From NCBI GenBank assembly GCA_029101345.1, contig JAQXQU010000023.1, positions 1 to 62,171 on the forward strand: DNA of 62,171 nt. Reading direction: 5' to 3'. This DNA is from Erysipelotrichaceae bacterium (lineage in GTDB: Bacteria; Bacillota_I; Bacilli_A; Erysipelotrichales; Erysipelotrichaceae). The position numbers and the translations under genes are program-made. Below the pieces are notes generated by a model. The model searched no databases, had not been told where the DNA came from, and worked only from the letters and a program-made list of their open reading frames with translations. Positions 54,967 to 62,171 of this stretch are shown in pieces; position 1 is the first letter of the stretch; the number at the start of each line of letters is the position of its first letter.

Positions 54967-55776
54967 ATGAAACCATCAATTGTTATTCATTGCGATAGTG
55001 GCTTATATTCAACAGAATTTGCCAAGCTGGCAGGCGTGATTGAGACAAGAGTTCCAGATTTGGATATTGTCTTAGCTAATCCAGCTTTTGAAGAAGGCAA
55101 TGTCCCACAGGTCTCAGCTTTTCTCTTTACAACTGTTCCTTTCTATCCGGAAAACAGCATCTTTGTCTCAACAGTTGGCAAAGGAAGAGCAATTGCTGTC
55201 AGGATTGATAATGGTTCAATAATCCTTTCCTATGACAATGGCACTGCTACTATGGTTTGCAAACACTTTGGCTTTAAGGAAGCTCGCCTGCTATCTAACA
55301 AATATGGAAATGACGGCATGGAACTTGCACGTTGTGCAGCTGACTTGGCTAATGGTCTTGAATTTGCCAAGATTGGTTCAGAACTAAAGAAGGAAGATGT
55401 TGTTTTCTTTGAAATGCCAAAGGCCAGAATCGAAGAAGGCTTGGCTGAAGGTGAAGTAGGCATGTTGCTAAGGTCATTTGGCAATATTACCTTCACCATT
55501 GGTACTGATGAATTTGAAGGCACAAAGATCAAGCATGGTGATTTGGTCAAAGTCACCTTTACATATCAGAATAAGACTGTCTATGAAGAAACCATGCCTT
55601 ATCAGCCATCCTTTGGCTATGTGCCACATGGCATGCCAGTAGTCTTCAATGGCTCTTCTGGCTATATGGATATTGGCCTTAATATGGAAAGCTTTATCGA
55701 TACTTGCATACCAGGAATCCTGAAGATTGATAACCCTGGTGACTATAAGGTCAGAATTGAAAAGATTGGAGAATAA
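54967..55776 (+). CDS. DUF62-family paralogue, copy 2, catalytic residues lost
   Basis: 269 residues and clearly related (VFVSTVGKG where the others have VFVSVVDPGVG; SYDNGTATMV for PDNGTLTYL). The Asp of VDPGVG is absent and the block is shortened, and the FHGRD motif is replaced by NDGMELARCAADLANG, so the triad His is lost. Overall fold should remain, including the C-terminal barrel. It is probably a non-catalytic partner or a diverged binder. It lies 2 bases after copy 1. Confidence 0.85.
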   Translation: MKPSIVIHCDSGLYSTEFAKLAGVIETRVPDLDIVLANPAFEEGNVPQVSAFLFTTVPFYPENSIFVSTVGKGRAIAVRIDNGSIILSYDNGTATMVCKHFGFKEARLLSNKYGNDGMELARCAADLANGLEFAKIGSELKKEDVVFFEMPKARIEEGLAEGEVGMLLRSFGNITFTIGTDEFEGTKIKHGDLVKVTFTYQNKTVYEETMPYQPSFGYVPHGMPVVFNGSSGYMDIGLNMESFIDTCIPGILKIDNPGDYKVRIEKIGE

Positions 55777-55779
55777 GAG

Positions 55780-56634
55780 ATGAAACCTTGTGTAGTATTA
55801 CAGTCCGATTTTGGCATTTCAACTGGACTTCCTGCTTCAATGACAGCAGTCGTATCCAAAGTTGATCCAGAACTAAGAATTTATGATATGTGTCATGAAG
55901 TCAGAATGTATGACATCCGTCAGGGTGGCAGAATTCTAGCATCCACTTGCCCATATTTTGCTGATGGCACTGTCTTTGTCTCAGTTGTTGATCCAGGTGT
56001 AGGTACAACAAGAAGAAGCTGTGTAGCTAAGCTTGATAATGGTTCCTATGTCGTTACACCAGATAATGGAACACTTACTTATCTATATGATCATGTCGTA
56101 GCAGTCAGGGAAATTGATGAAACAGTCAATAGATTGCCTGGCTCTGGCAACCACCACACTTTCCATGGCCGTGATGTCTATGCTTATACTGCTGCTAGAC
56201 TGGCATCAGGCATTATTGATTATGCTGGTGTTGGTCCTGAATATCCAGTGACTGATATTATCAGATTCTCAACACCTACTGCTGAAATAGTTGATGGCTG
56301 TGCATGTGGTGAAATCACCAGTGCATCTGACCACTTTGGCAATGTAGGCATTTCAGTACCAAATGAAATGATCCATGCGATTGGCATCAATCTTGGTGAT
56401 ATGGCAAGACTTGAAATCATCAAGGATGGAAATGTCATCTATGATAAGGAAATGATGTTCCATCGCTCTTTTGGCTGGGTTAAGGTTGGTGAGCTCATCA
56501 TGAACGAATGCAGCAATGACTATGTGGAAATCTCTGTCAACCAGGGCAGCTTTGTTGCTCAGGAATTGCCAGAAGTCGAAGGAGTCTTTGACCTTTCAGC
56601 CTATAAGGTTCGCATCAGCAAGGCAGGTAAGTAA
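55780..56634 (+). CDS. SAM hydroxide adenosyltransferase family protein (DUF62), copy 3
   Basis: 284 residues. Full motif set: LQSDFGISTGLPASM, VVDPGVGTTRRSCVAKLDNG, PDNGTLTYLYDH, and HTFHGRDVYAYTAARLASG. The C-terminal domain is complete (ITSASDHFGNVGISVPNE). It begins with MKPCVVLQ like copy 2 and copy 4, which share a short first strand. 3 bases after copy 2 and 2 before copy 4. Confidence 0.92.
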   Translation: MKPCVVLQSDFGISTGLPASMTAVVSKVDPELRIYDMCHEVRMYDIRQGGRILASTCPYFADGTVFVSVVDPGVGTTRRSCVAKLDNGSYVVTPDNGTLTYLYDHVVAVREIDETVNRLPGSGNHHTFHGRDVYAYTAARLASGIIDYAGVGPEYPVTDIIRFSTPTAEIVDGCACGEITSASDHFGNVGISVPNEMIHAIGINLGDMARLEIIKDGNVIYDKEMMFHRSFGWVKVGELIMNECSNDYVEISVNQGSFVAQELPEVEGVFDLSAYKVRISKAGK

Positions 56635-56636
56635 AA

Positions 56637-57476
56637 ATGAAACCTGTTGTAGTAATGCAGATGGACTTCGGCATTGGTGGTGGTTCAGCCATGTATGGAA
56701 CCATCAAGAAGGTTGATCCGGAAGTTGAAGTCTTTGAAGCACACAACCGTATTGAAAAGTTCAATCTCAACGAAGCATCACGTTCTTTGAACAATATGGT
56801 TACTTACTGGCCAGCAGGTACAATCTTTGTATCAGTAGTTGACCCAGGTGTTGGGACATCCCGCCGTGCTTCTGTTGCAAAACTGAAGAATGGTTCCTAT
56901 GTTGTTACACCTGATAACGGAACATTGACCAAGATCCATGAAACGGTTGGTGTTGAAGCCATCCGTGTCATTGATGAAACAAGAAACAGATTAAAAGGCA
57001 CTGAGAAGGTTTCCATCTTCCATGGCCGCGATCTTTTTGCCTATTGTGCAGCTAAATTAGCCAGTGGCATCATTGATTTTGAAGGTGTTGGTCCTGAATA
57101 TCCGGTAGAGGAAATCGTACTAAATCCTGAATATCCTCATAGCTACAAGGATGGTGAAGCCAAGGGCTTTATCACTGATATGATGAGAATGTTTGGCAAC
57201 CTGGAAACCAATATTCCAATTGATGACTTTGCCAGAGCTGGCTTTGTCTCTGGTGATGATGTCCATGTCCTGATCAAGGAAAAGGACAGGGTGGTCGTTG
57301 ATCATGCAATTCCTTTCAGGACATCATTTGGCTATGTGCCTGAAGGATCAGAAGTTGTCTATAACTCATCAGATGGTGTTATTGGCATTGGCATTAACAA
57401 GGGTTCCTTCCTGGAGCGCTATAATATTGGCATTGGTGGTGATTGGTCATTGACCATCACAAAGGAGGCAAAATAA
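56637..57476 (+). CDS. SAM hydroxide adenosyltransferase family protein (DUF62), copy 4
   Basis: 279 residues. Motifs complete: VVMQMDFGIGGGSAM, VVDPGVGTSRRASVAKLKNG, PDNGTLTKIHETVG, and SIFHGRDLFAYCAAKLASG. The C-terminal domain is present (FITDMMRMFGNLETNIPID). Its stop shares a base with the start of copy 5 (TAATG). Confidence 0.92.
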   Translation: MKPVVVMQMDFGIGGGSAMYGTIKKVDPEVEVFEAHNRIEKFNLNEASRSLNNMVTYWPAGTIFVSVVDPGVGTSRRASVAKLKNGSYVVTPDNGTLTKIHETVGVEAIRVIDETRNRLKGTEKVSIFHGRDLFAYCAAKLASGIIDFEGVGPEYPVEEIVLNPEYPHSYKDGEAKGFITDMMRMFGNLETNIPIDDFARAGFVSGDDVHVLIKEKDRVVVDHAIPFRTSFGYVPEGSEVVYNSSDGVIGIGINKGSFLERYNIGIGGDWSLTITKEAK

Positions 57477-57964
57477 TGAATAAGATTGTAATGCAGACAG
57501 ATTTTGGCTGCATGCCTTCAGCCATGGTTGGTGTTTGCAAGATTGTTGATCCAGCATTAAAGGTCTATCCAGTAGCTTTTGATGTTCCAACTTTCAATAT
57601 TGAAAAGGCTGGAAACAACCTTGTTGAAGTAATTCCTTATTGGCCGGCAGGTACAGTCTTTGTCTCAGTTGTCGACCCTGGTGTTGGTACATCCAGACAT
57701 GCCTCAGTTGCCTTGACCAAGACTGGCCATTATATTGTGACACCAGATAATGGCATCCTTGATATTGTTGATAAGGCATTAGGTATTGAAGCAGTCAGAG
57801 AAATTGATCAGAGCGTCAATCGCTATCATGGCAATGAATGGTCTGAGAAGTCTGATATCTTCCATGGCCGTGATATCTTTGCCTACTGTGCAGCTCGTCT
57901 AGCAGCTGGTCAGATTGACTTTGCTGGCGTTGGTCCTGAATATCCGGAAATCGTCAGATTATAA
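57476..57964 (+). CDS. DUF62-family protein, copy 5, N-terminal domain only
   Basis: 162 residues from ATG 57476, with AGGAGG at 57463. The N-terminal catalytic domain is intact (VMQTDFGCMPSAM, VVDPGVGTSRHASVALTK, PDNGILDIVDK, DIFHGRDIFAYCAARLAAG), but the frame ends at FAGVGPEYPEIVRL, just where the C-terminal barrel starts in copies 1, 3 and 4. In this family the barrel completes the adenine pocket across the subunit interface. The gene may be a truncated remnant or rely on another copy in a mixed oligomer. Confidence 0.85.
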   Translation: MNKIVMQTDFGCMPSAMVGVCKIVDPALKVYPVAFDVPTFNIEKAGNNLVEVIPYWPAGTVFVSVVDPGVGTSRHASVALTKTGHYIVTPDNGILDIVDKALGIEAVREIDQSVNRYHGNEWSEKSDIFHGRDIFAYCAARLAAGQIDFAGVGPEYPEIVRL

Positions 57965-57969
57965 TAATC

Positions 57970-58050
57970 ATCAGTCCCAGATTAATGCTGGGACTGATTG
58001 CATTAATAAGACAATAATAAAAAAGGAGGAATGATCATCATTCCTCCTTT
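57970..58050. terminator. Two hairpins between DUF62 cluster and rubrerythrin
   Basis: TCAGTCCCAG-7-CTGGGACTGA (57971-57997) follows the plus-strand operon with a weak T-run. AAAGGAGGAATGA / TCATTCCTCCTTT (58022-58050) is a 13-bp stem; on the minus strand it is followed by TTTTTTATTAT, ending the rubrerythrin transcript. Confidence 0.85.
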
Positions 58051-58063
58051 ATCTTACTGACTA

Positions 58064-58648
58064 TTACTTGAAATATCTTTCTAATAGACCCTTAAGAGCC
58101 TTGCCATGTCTTGCTTCATCTCTAGCCATTTCATGAACTGTATCATGGATAGCATCAAGACCATTCTTCTTAGCGCACTTAGCTAAGTCGAATTTGCCGG
58201 CAGTTGCGCCGAATTCGCAATCAACTCTCCAAGCAAGATTCTTCTTTGTAGAGTCAGTCATATTTGGTTCCAAATCTGAACCTAATAGTTCAGCAAATTT
58301 AGCAGCGTGTTCTGCTTCTTCATAAGCAGCCTTTTCCCAATAAAGGCCTACTTCTGGATAGCCTTCACGGTGAGCAATTCTAGCCATGCATAAGTACATG
58401 CCGACTTCTGAACATTCACCCTGGAAGTTAGCCATTAGCTGTTCAAAGATGTACTTCTTGTCTTCATCAGAAACATCTGGATTATTCTTGACCGTCTTTG
58501 CATAGATACCGAATTCATGTTCAGCAGCTAAAGTCAGTTCGCCTTCAACCTTCTTGAACTTGGAACCAGGAACCTTACATACTGGACAGAATTCAGGTGC
58601 TGTATCACCTTCATGAATGTAACCACATACTGGACAAACCCATTTCAT
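58064..58648 (-). CDS. rbr: Rubrerythrin (reverse type, N-terminal rubredoxin)
   Basis: 194 residues from ATG 58648 with GGAGGT upstream. An N-terminal rubredoxin-like iron site ([20 protein letters not shown]) precedes the diiron four-helix domain with E-x-x-H motifs ([36 protein letters not shown]). Detoxifies hydrogen peroxide in anaerobes using NADH-derived electrons. It follows the Fur-family regulator by 21 bases and is probably regulated by it. Confidence 0.95.
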   Translation of the reverse strand: MKWVCPVCGYIHEGDTAPEFCPVCKVPGSKFKKVEGELTLAAEHEFGIYAKTVKNNPDVSDEDKKYIFEQLMANFQGECSEVGMYLCMARIAHREGYPEVGLYWEKAAYEEAEHAAKFAELLGSDLEPNMTDSTKKNLAWRVDCEFGATAGKFDLAKCAKKNGLDAIHDTVHEMARDEARHGKALKGLLERYFK

Positions 58649-58669
58649 AATTTTTACCTCCACATGAAA

Positions 58670-59062
58670 TTAATGATGATTTGCTGCCGCAAGGCACTTA
58701 GGACATATTCCTTTGAATAGAATGTCATACCCAACGACTTTAAATCCCTCTAAATTGCTGACCTTTTTTAAAAGATCAAGATCTTCAATTTCAAGATCGT
58801 GAAGTTCTTTGCATTTAGTGCATTGGATGTGATAATGGTCATCCAAGCGGAAATCAAAGAAATCAGAACCATTAGGGATTTCAATCTTTTTGATTTTACC
58901 CTCATCAGAAAGAATGCTGAGATTGCGATAGACAGTACCTAATGAAACATTAGGATTTGTTTTGATGACTTCATCATGAACCTGCTTCGCACTGACATGC
59001 CCTTTTAGATCAAGGACTGCATTTAGAACCAGCTCTTTTTGTTGAGAGTATCTTCTTTCCAT
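58670..59062 (-). CDS. perR: Fur-family regulator, PerR-like
   Basis: 130 residues. Winged-helix N-terminus (RRYSQQKELVLNAVLDLKGHVSAKQVHDEVIKTNPNVSLGTVYRNLSIL), then DFFDFRLDDHYHIQCTKC with His/Asp metal ligands, and structural zinc cysteines (CTKCKEL and CPKCLAA). PerR versus Fur cannot be proven by sequence, but coupling to rubrerythrin favours peroxide sensing. AAGGAGAAGG precedes the start. A perfect palindrome lies upstream. Confidence 0.88.
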   Translation of the reverse strand: MERRYSQQKELVLNAVLDLKGHVSAKQVHDEVIKTNPNVSLGTVYRNLSILSDEGKIKKIEIPNGSDFFDFRLDDHYHIQCTKCKELHDLEIEDLDLLKKVSNLEGFKVVGYDILFKGICPKCLAAANHH

Positions 59063-59071
59063 TCCTTCTCC

Positions 59072-59094
59072 TTAATAGGAATAATTCCTATTAA
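59072..59094. promoter_or_regulatory. PerR/Fur-type operator palindrome
   Basis: A perfect 23-base palindrome, arms TTAATAGGAAT and ATTCCTATTAA around one base, located 10 bases before the perR start. It fits the A/T-rich inverted repeats bound by PerR and Fur proteins, so perR-rbr is probably autoregulated. Confidence 0.8.
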
Positions 59095-59169
59095 CATAAT
59101 ACTACAATTGCTTTTATATGACAATAGAAATGTTATTCTTGACTAATTGAAAGTTCATTTTATAAGATT

Positions 59170-59240
59170 TAGGAACTAGCTGAACAGGCCTTTTGGGAGC
59201 CGGGTCAAAAGACAATGGATATCATCCATGGGACAGATAA
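59170..59240 (+). promoter_or_regulatory. NiCo-type (czcD) riboswitch upstream of the CDF gene
   Basis: In order on the plus strand: GGAACTAGCTGAACAGGC, GGGAGCCGGGTC, a short hairpin (GTC AAAA GAC), another hairpin (ATGGAT ATC ATCCAT) and GGGACAG. The blocks TGAACAGGC, AGCCGGG and GGGACAG are the conserved cores of cobalt/nickel-sensing czcD riboswitches. The expected P1 closing stem is not evident. Its position, just before the ribosome site of a cation efflux gene, agrees with the family. Confidence 0.65.
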
Positions 59241-59251
59241 TGGAGGTATTT

Positions 59252-60130
59252 ATGGAATTGTCATATAAGAAAGAGACCAGAAAAGTATCATTAGTAAGCA
59301 TTATTGGAAATATCATCTTATCAGGATTAAAGCTCATGGCGGGTTTTGTTGCAAGGTCAAGCGCTATGGTTTCAGATGCTGTTCATTCTGCATCAGATGT
59401 CATTAGCAGCATTGTTGTCATTACTGGCATTGAATTATCAGCTAAGGAATCCGATAAGGAACATCCTTATGGCCATGAGAGAATGGAGTGTGTAGCTGCT
59501 ATCGTTTTAGCTACTATCCTGGCTCTTACGGGTCTCTTGATTGGCTATAATGCCCTTGTTAAGATGTTAGCTCCAACAGAGGTTGTCATTCCGGGAGTTT
59601 TGGCATTAGTGGCAGCGATTGTCTCAATAATCGTCAAGGAAGCCATGTATTGGTATACCAGACATTATGCCAAGAAACTTGATTCCAATGCCCTGATGGC
59701 TGATGCCTGGCATCATCGTTCAGATGCCCTCTCATCCATTGGTTCTCTTGTGGGTATTGCTGGCGCAAGAATGGGTTATCCAATCATGGACCTTCTAGCT
59801 AGTCTTGTTATTTCCCTATTTATCATCAAGGCTGCCTATGAAATCTATAAGGATGGCATTGACAAGATGATTGATCATGCCTGCGATGAAGGCTTTGAAA
59901 ATGAAATCAGGGAACTGGTCTTAAAGCAGGAGGGAGTCAAGCGGATTGATTTGCTGCAGACAAGACTCTTTGGCAATAAGATTTATGTTGATATTGAAAT
60001 AGCAGCTGATGGAGACTTGAAACTAAGGGATAGCCATAGGATAGCGGAGAATATCCATGACCTATTGGAGAAGCAATATCCAAAGATCAAGCATATCATG
60101 GTACATGTAAATCCTGATAATCCTTTATAA
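59252..60130 (+). CDS. Cation diffusion facilitator (CDF) efflux transporter
   Basis: About 292 residues from ATG 59252, preceded by GGAGGT. Six membrane helices; metal-site motifs SDAVHSASDVISS and ADAWHHRSDALSSIGS (H/D-x-x-x-D in helices 2 and 5), HPYGHERMEC loop, and a C-terminal cytoplasmic domain (RIDLLQTRLFGNKIYVDIEI). Exports divalent cations against protons; the riboswitch-like leader points to cobalt/nickel or iron. ATG 59228 lies inside the leader and is not preferred. Confidence 0.93.
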   Translation: MELSYKKETRKVSLVSIIGNIILSGLKLMAGFVARSSAMVSDAVHSASDVISSIVVITGIELSAKESDKEHPYGHERMECVAAIVLATILALTGLLIGYNALVKMLAPTEVVIPGVLALVAAIVSIIVKEAMYWYTRHYAKKLDSNALMADAWHHRSDALSSIGSLVGIAGARMGYPIMDLLASLVISLFIIKAAYEIYKDGIDKMIDHACDEGFENEIRELVLKQEGVKRIDLLQTRLFGNKIYVDIEIAADGDLKLRDSHRIAENIHDLLEKQYPKIKHIMVHVNPDNPL

Positions 60131-60137
60131 TGGGCTT

Positions 60138-60851
60138 ATGATAAATAATATCAAGATTGAAATATGTTTAGGCAATATCAAGGATGTTGAAGTGCTGAAT
60201 GACTATCCGATTGACCGAATTGAATTAAATAGTGCACTGGAATTAGGAGGTCTTACGCCATCTATCAATACCTTGATCAAAGCCAAAAAGATATCCAATA
60301 AGAAGATTGTCTGCATGTGCCGTAATCGAGGTGGTGATTTCAATTATTCTGAAGAAGAATATGAAGTCATGTTTTCAGATGCCAAACTGATGCTTGAACA
60401 TGGGGCTGATGGCATTGTCTTTGGTTTCTTGAATCCTGATAACAGCATCAATATTGAAAAGACCAGACAGATGGTCGAACTGATTCATAGCTATCATCAG
60501 GAAGCCATCTTCCATAAGGCCTTTGATGAAACAGGGGACTTAAGTAAAGCCGCTTCATTATTAAGTGGCTTAGGCATCAAGCGCATCCTGACAGCTGGTG
60601 GCAAGAATCTTGATATTGTGGCTGGTGCCAGAATCATCAATGAACTAAAAGAGGAATTTGCAGGATTGGAATTTCTGCCAGGTGGTGGTGTCCGTGTTGA
60701 TAACATCAAGGAAGTGGCAACTATCTCCAGAACCCTGCAGATTCATATGACAGCCAAGAAGCTGGATGCTGGTGGATATCTGCGTCTTGATATCAATCAG
60801 CTAAAGGAAATGCTTGATAAGCTGAAAGAATTGTCTTTGTTAGGAGTATGA
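60138..60851 (+). CDS. cutC: CutC-family protein (copper homeostasis-like)
   Basis: 237 residues. TIM-barrel protein of the CutC family: IEICLGNIKDVEVLNDYPIDRIELNSALELGGLTPS, then MCRNRGGDFNYSEEEYEVM, DGIVFGFLNPD, FHKAFDETGD, GIKRILTAGG and LEFLPGGGVRVDN. The biochemical role of CutC is unclear; the copper link comes from other species. It starts 8 bases after the CDF gene, so it is probably co-transcribed with it. Confidence 0.93.
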   Translation: MINNIKIEICLGNIKDVEVLNDYPIDRIELNSALELGGLTPSINTLIKAKKISNKKIVCMCRNRGGDFNYSEEEYEVMFSDAKLMLEHGADGIVFGFLNPDNSINIEKTRQMVELIHSYHQEAIFHKAFDETGDLSKAASLLSGLGIKRILTAGGKNLDIVAGARIINELKEEFAGLEFLPGGGVRVDNIKEVATISRTLQIHMTAKKLDAGGYLRLDINQLKEMLDKLKELSLLGV

Positions 60852-60872
60852 TTAATTTGCAGGTTATTAACT

Positions 60873-61730
60873 ATGAACAAAAGGATTAAGCAATATGTGA
60901 ATGTCATCGTTGGTTCATGCTTGATGACAATTGGCATCTATTTATTTGTAACACCCAACAATCTTAACTTTGGCGGTATTATTGGTTTAGCCCAGATCAT
61001 TGACTATTTCATCAATAAACTGGTCAACATCCCTTTTGATATCAATATTGTCGGTATCATCAACATGATTATCAATATCCCGCTATTCCTGATGGCCTTA
61101 AAGATCATGAACAAGGAATTCTGTTTCAAGACCATCATTTCATTGATTATCCAGACCCTGCTGTTATCACTTCTCCCCCCTCTTAAAGCCCCCTTGGCTG
61201 AAGATCTGCTGCTGAATGCTTTGTTTGGGGCTATGATCTGTGGTGTGGGCATTGGCATTACCTTAAGGGGAAGCGGTTCTTGTGGCGGTACCGATATTGC
61301 GTCCATGTGTCTGATCAAGCTGCATCCATCATTCAAGGCCGGCCAGCTTTCCATCTATTTCAATGCCGTGCTCTTCTCCGTCTGCCTCTTTATCTTTGAT
61401 TTGCAGATAACAATGTATTCAATTCTCTTTGTTGTCATCGTCTATACGGTTTCTGATCACTTCCACGACCAGAATATCAATGTGGCCGCCATCATCTTTA
61501 CGGAAAATCCGGAAATCAAGAACATTATCATGAAGGAGATGGGAAGAGGTGTAACTTTCTGGAATGGCTATGGTGCTTATACCAACCATCAGAAAGATGT
61601 CCTGTTCTGTGCTGTCAATAAATATGAAATATCTGAAGTAAAGAGAATCATCGCAGATAATGATGCCAAAGCCTTTGTGACTTTCTTTGAAGGACCGATG
61701 GTCAATGGTGGCTTTGAAAAGCGATTATAA
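60873..61730 (+). CDS. YitT-family membrane protein (DUF161/DUF2179)
   Basis: 285 residues. Five to six membrane helices in the first about 200 residues (VNVIVGSCLMTIGIYLFV, GGIIGLAQIIDYFI, FGAMICGVGIGITLRGSGSCGGTDI) and a C-terminal cytoplasmic DUF2179 domain (VAAIIFTENPEIKNIIMKEMGRGVTFWNGYG). The GSGSCGGTDI motif is typical of this family. Function unknown, possibly transport or mechanosensing. It starts 21 bases after cutC. Confidence 0.9.
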   Translation: MNKRIKQYVNVIVGSCLMTIGIYLFVTPNNLNFGGIIGLAQIIDYFINKLVNIPFDINIVGIINMIINIPLFLMALKIMNKEFCFKTIISLIIQTLLLSLLPPLKAPLAEDLLLNALFGAMICGVGIGITLRGSGSCGGTDIASMCLIKLHPSFKAGQLSIYFNAVLFSVCLFIFDLQITMYSILFVVIVYTVSDHFHDQNINVAAIIFTENPEIKNIIMKEMGRGVTFWNGYGAYTNHQKDVLFCAVNKYEISEVKRIIADNDAKAFVTFFEGPMVNGGFEKRL

Positions 61731-61739
61731 CCAATATAA

Positions 61740-62002
61740 AAAATAAAGGCCTGGACTTTTGGGTAGTGTTCGTAAGACATAAAAATAGGCAAATGGCGCG
61801 ACTTTCGTGGTCATGCTTTTTTTGCTTTAAGAGCATAGTCTCTTTAGTTTCGCAAGAGATGCAGTCCCTTGTTTTGAATGCAGCGACATAAAACACCCCG
61901 GACATTCAGGTGTCCGGGGTGTTCAGTCTCGCAGAGCGCACATACGGGATTGCCCCGTATGGAAATGCGCCTTTGTATCTGTCCGGCAGACTGGAAGTCG
62001 TC
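61740..62002 (-). terminator. Intergenic stretch with strong hairpin (61892-61923)
   Basis: About 260 bases. The hairpin AACACCCCGGAC..GTCCGGGGTGTT (61892-61923), read on the minus strand and followed by TTATG, terminates the partial gene to its right. The remaining part (61740-61890) has no recognisable gene. The GC content in this end is clearly above that of neighbours, suggesting acquired DNA. Confidence 0.75.
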
Positions 62003-62171
62003 TTATGTAAAACTCCAGTCAGCGTATGTTTCATCATGATAATTCGGATAAGTCACATATGTGATTTCCTTTTCCTTCTGCTCAGTAAGATCATACAGCT
62101 TACAATCCGAAAGAACTGTGCAGAAAGATATTTCTTCAGATTTGCATTTCTGTAAAGATTCTTCAGTAATA
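62003..62171 (-). CDS. C-terminal fragment of an unknown gene
   Basis: The last 55 codons of a minus-strand gene entering from the right: a frame reading ITEESLQKCKSEEISFCTVL through LTEQKEKEITYVTYPNYHDE and ending ADWSFT before a TAA at 62003. It is hydrophilic and not recognised. It is followed by the hairpin at 61892-61923, which supports this reading. Function cannot be given from this fragment. Confidence 0.55.
   Translation of the reverse strand, partial: ITEESLQKCKSEEISFCTVLSDCKLYDLTEQKEKEITYVTYPNYHDETYADWSFT

Noticed and set aside
50836-57964. Fluorinase or chlorinase assignment for the DUF62 genes
   Set aside because: The visible motifs are those of the general SAM hydroxide adenosyltransferase family; I see no insertion or residue pattern that would establish halide use.
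1-62171. tRNA or 16S/23S rRNA genes
   Set aside because: I scanned intergenic regions for cloverleaf ends and conserved rRNA blocks and found none; the only RNA genes seen are the SRP RNA and the candidate IS110 RNA.

Overview
The window is a chromosomal segment around the replication origin of a low-GC Bacillota, most like the Erysipelotrichia and related gut anaerobes. I infer this from the gene order (dnaA, dnaN, an S4-domain YaaA, recF, gyrB, gyrA, serS, SRP RNA, tadA, dnaX, ybaB, recR), the AT-rich codon use, two T-box leaders on aminoacyl-tRNA synthetase genes, an oxygen-sensitive type L-serine dehydratase, a rubrerythrin with a PerR-like regulator, a choloylglycine (bile salt) hydrolase and a GH42 beta-galactosidase. 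TGG encodes Trp throughout, so the code looks standard. The origin lies at about 20.8-21.1 kb. Most genes to its left run on the minus strand and most to its right on the plus strand, so most are co-directional with replication.

Left arm (1-20.7 kb, mostly minus). The replication and repair block ends downstream in a one-carbon gene, fhs. Directly behind fhs, and overlapping its 3' end, is an accessory operon: a CARF plus PD-(D/E)xK nuclease resembling Card1/Can2 (DUF1887), an EVE/PUA-like protein, a two-helix membrane protein, a GNAT acetyltransferase and a macro-domain protein cut by the window edge. There are no cas genes or CRISPR repeats in the window. This is one of the two strongest candidates for an undescribed system. 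Two near-consensus parS palindromes sit 0.7 kb apart, 11-12 kb from the origin. A class II aldolase gene sits head-on between dnaN and yaaA-recF.

Right arm. From 21 to 26 kb there is a NUDIX hydrolase, a left-handed beta-helix protein, a serine dehydratase, an HAD phosphatase and T-box-lysS. From 26.1 to 30.9 kb is a scarred accessory island: an IS3-type transposase remnant, an intact AbiEi/AbiEii toxin-antitoxin pair with a long operator-like palindrome, broken small genes, two damaged DtxR-type regulators, a ZIP metal transporter and a methyltransferase stub. From 31 to 36.4 kb a TetR regulator is translationally coupled to a 1583-residue surface protein. An IS110 element with a non-coding left end (candidate bridge RNA) follows, then a flavin-type oxidoreductase, a GH42 beta-galactosidase, an unknown protein and sbcDC. 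After that come an ABC exporter on the minus strand and the bile salt hydrolase.

From 50.8 to 58.0 kb an ECF transporter (S, fused A1A2, T) is followed by five tandem paralogues of the SAM hydroxide adenosyltransferase family (DUF62). Copy 2 has lost the catalytic residues and copy 5 lacks the C-terminal domain. The arrangement suggests uptake of a SAM- or adenosine-related compound coupled to a mixed DUF62 assembly, and is the second strong candidate system. The right end holds rubrerythrin-perR with a perfect operator palindrome, a cation efflux gene behind what looks like a NiCo riboswitch, cutC, a YitT-family membrane protein and a partial gene.
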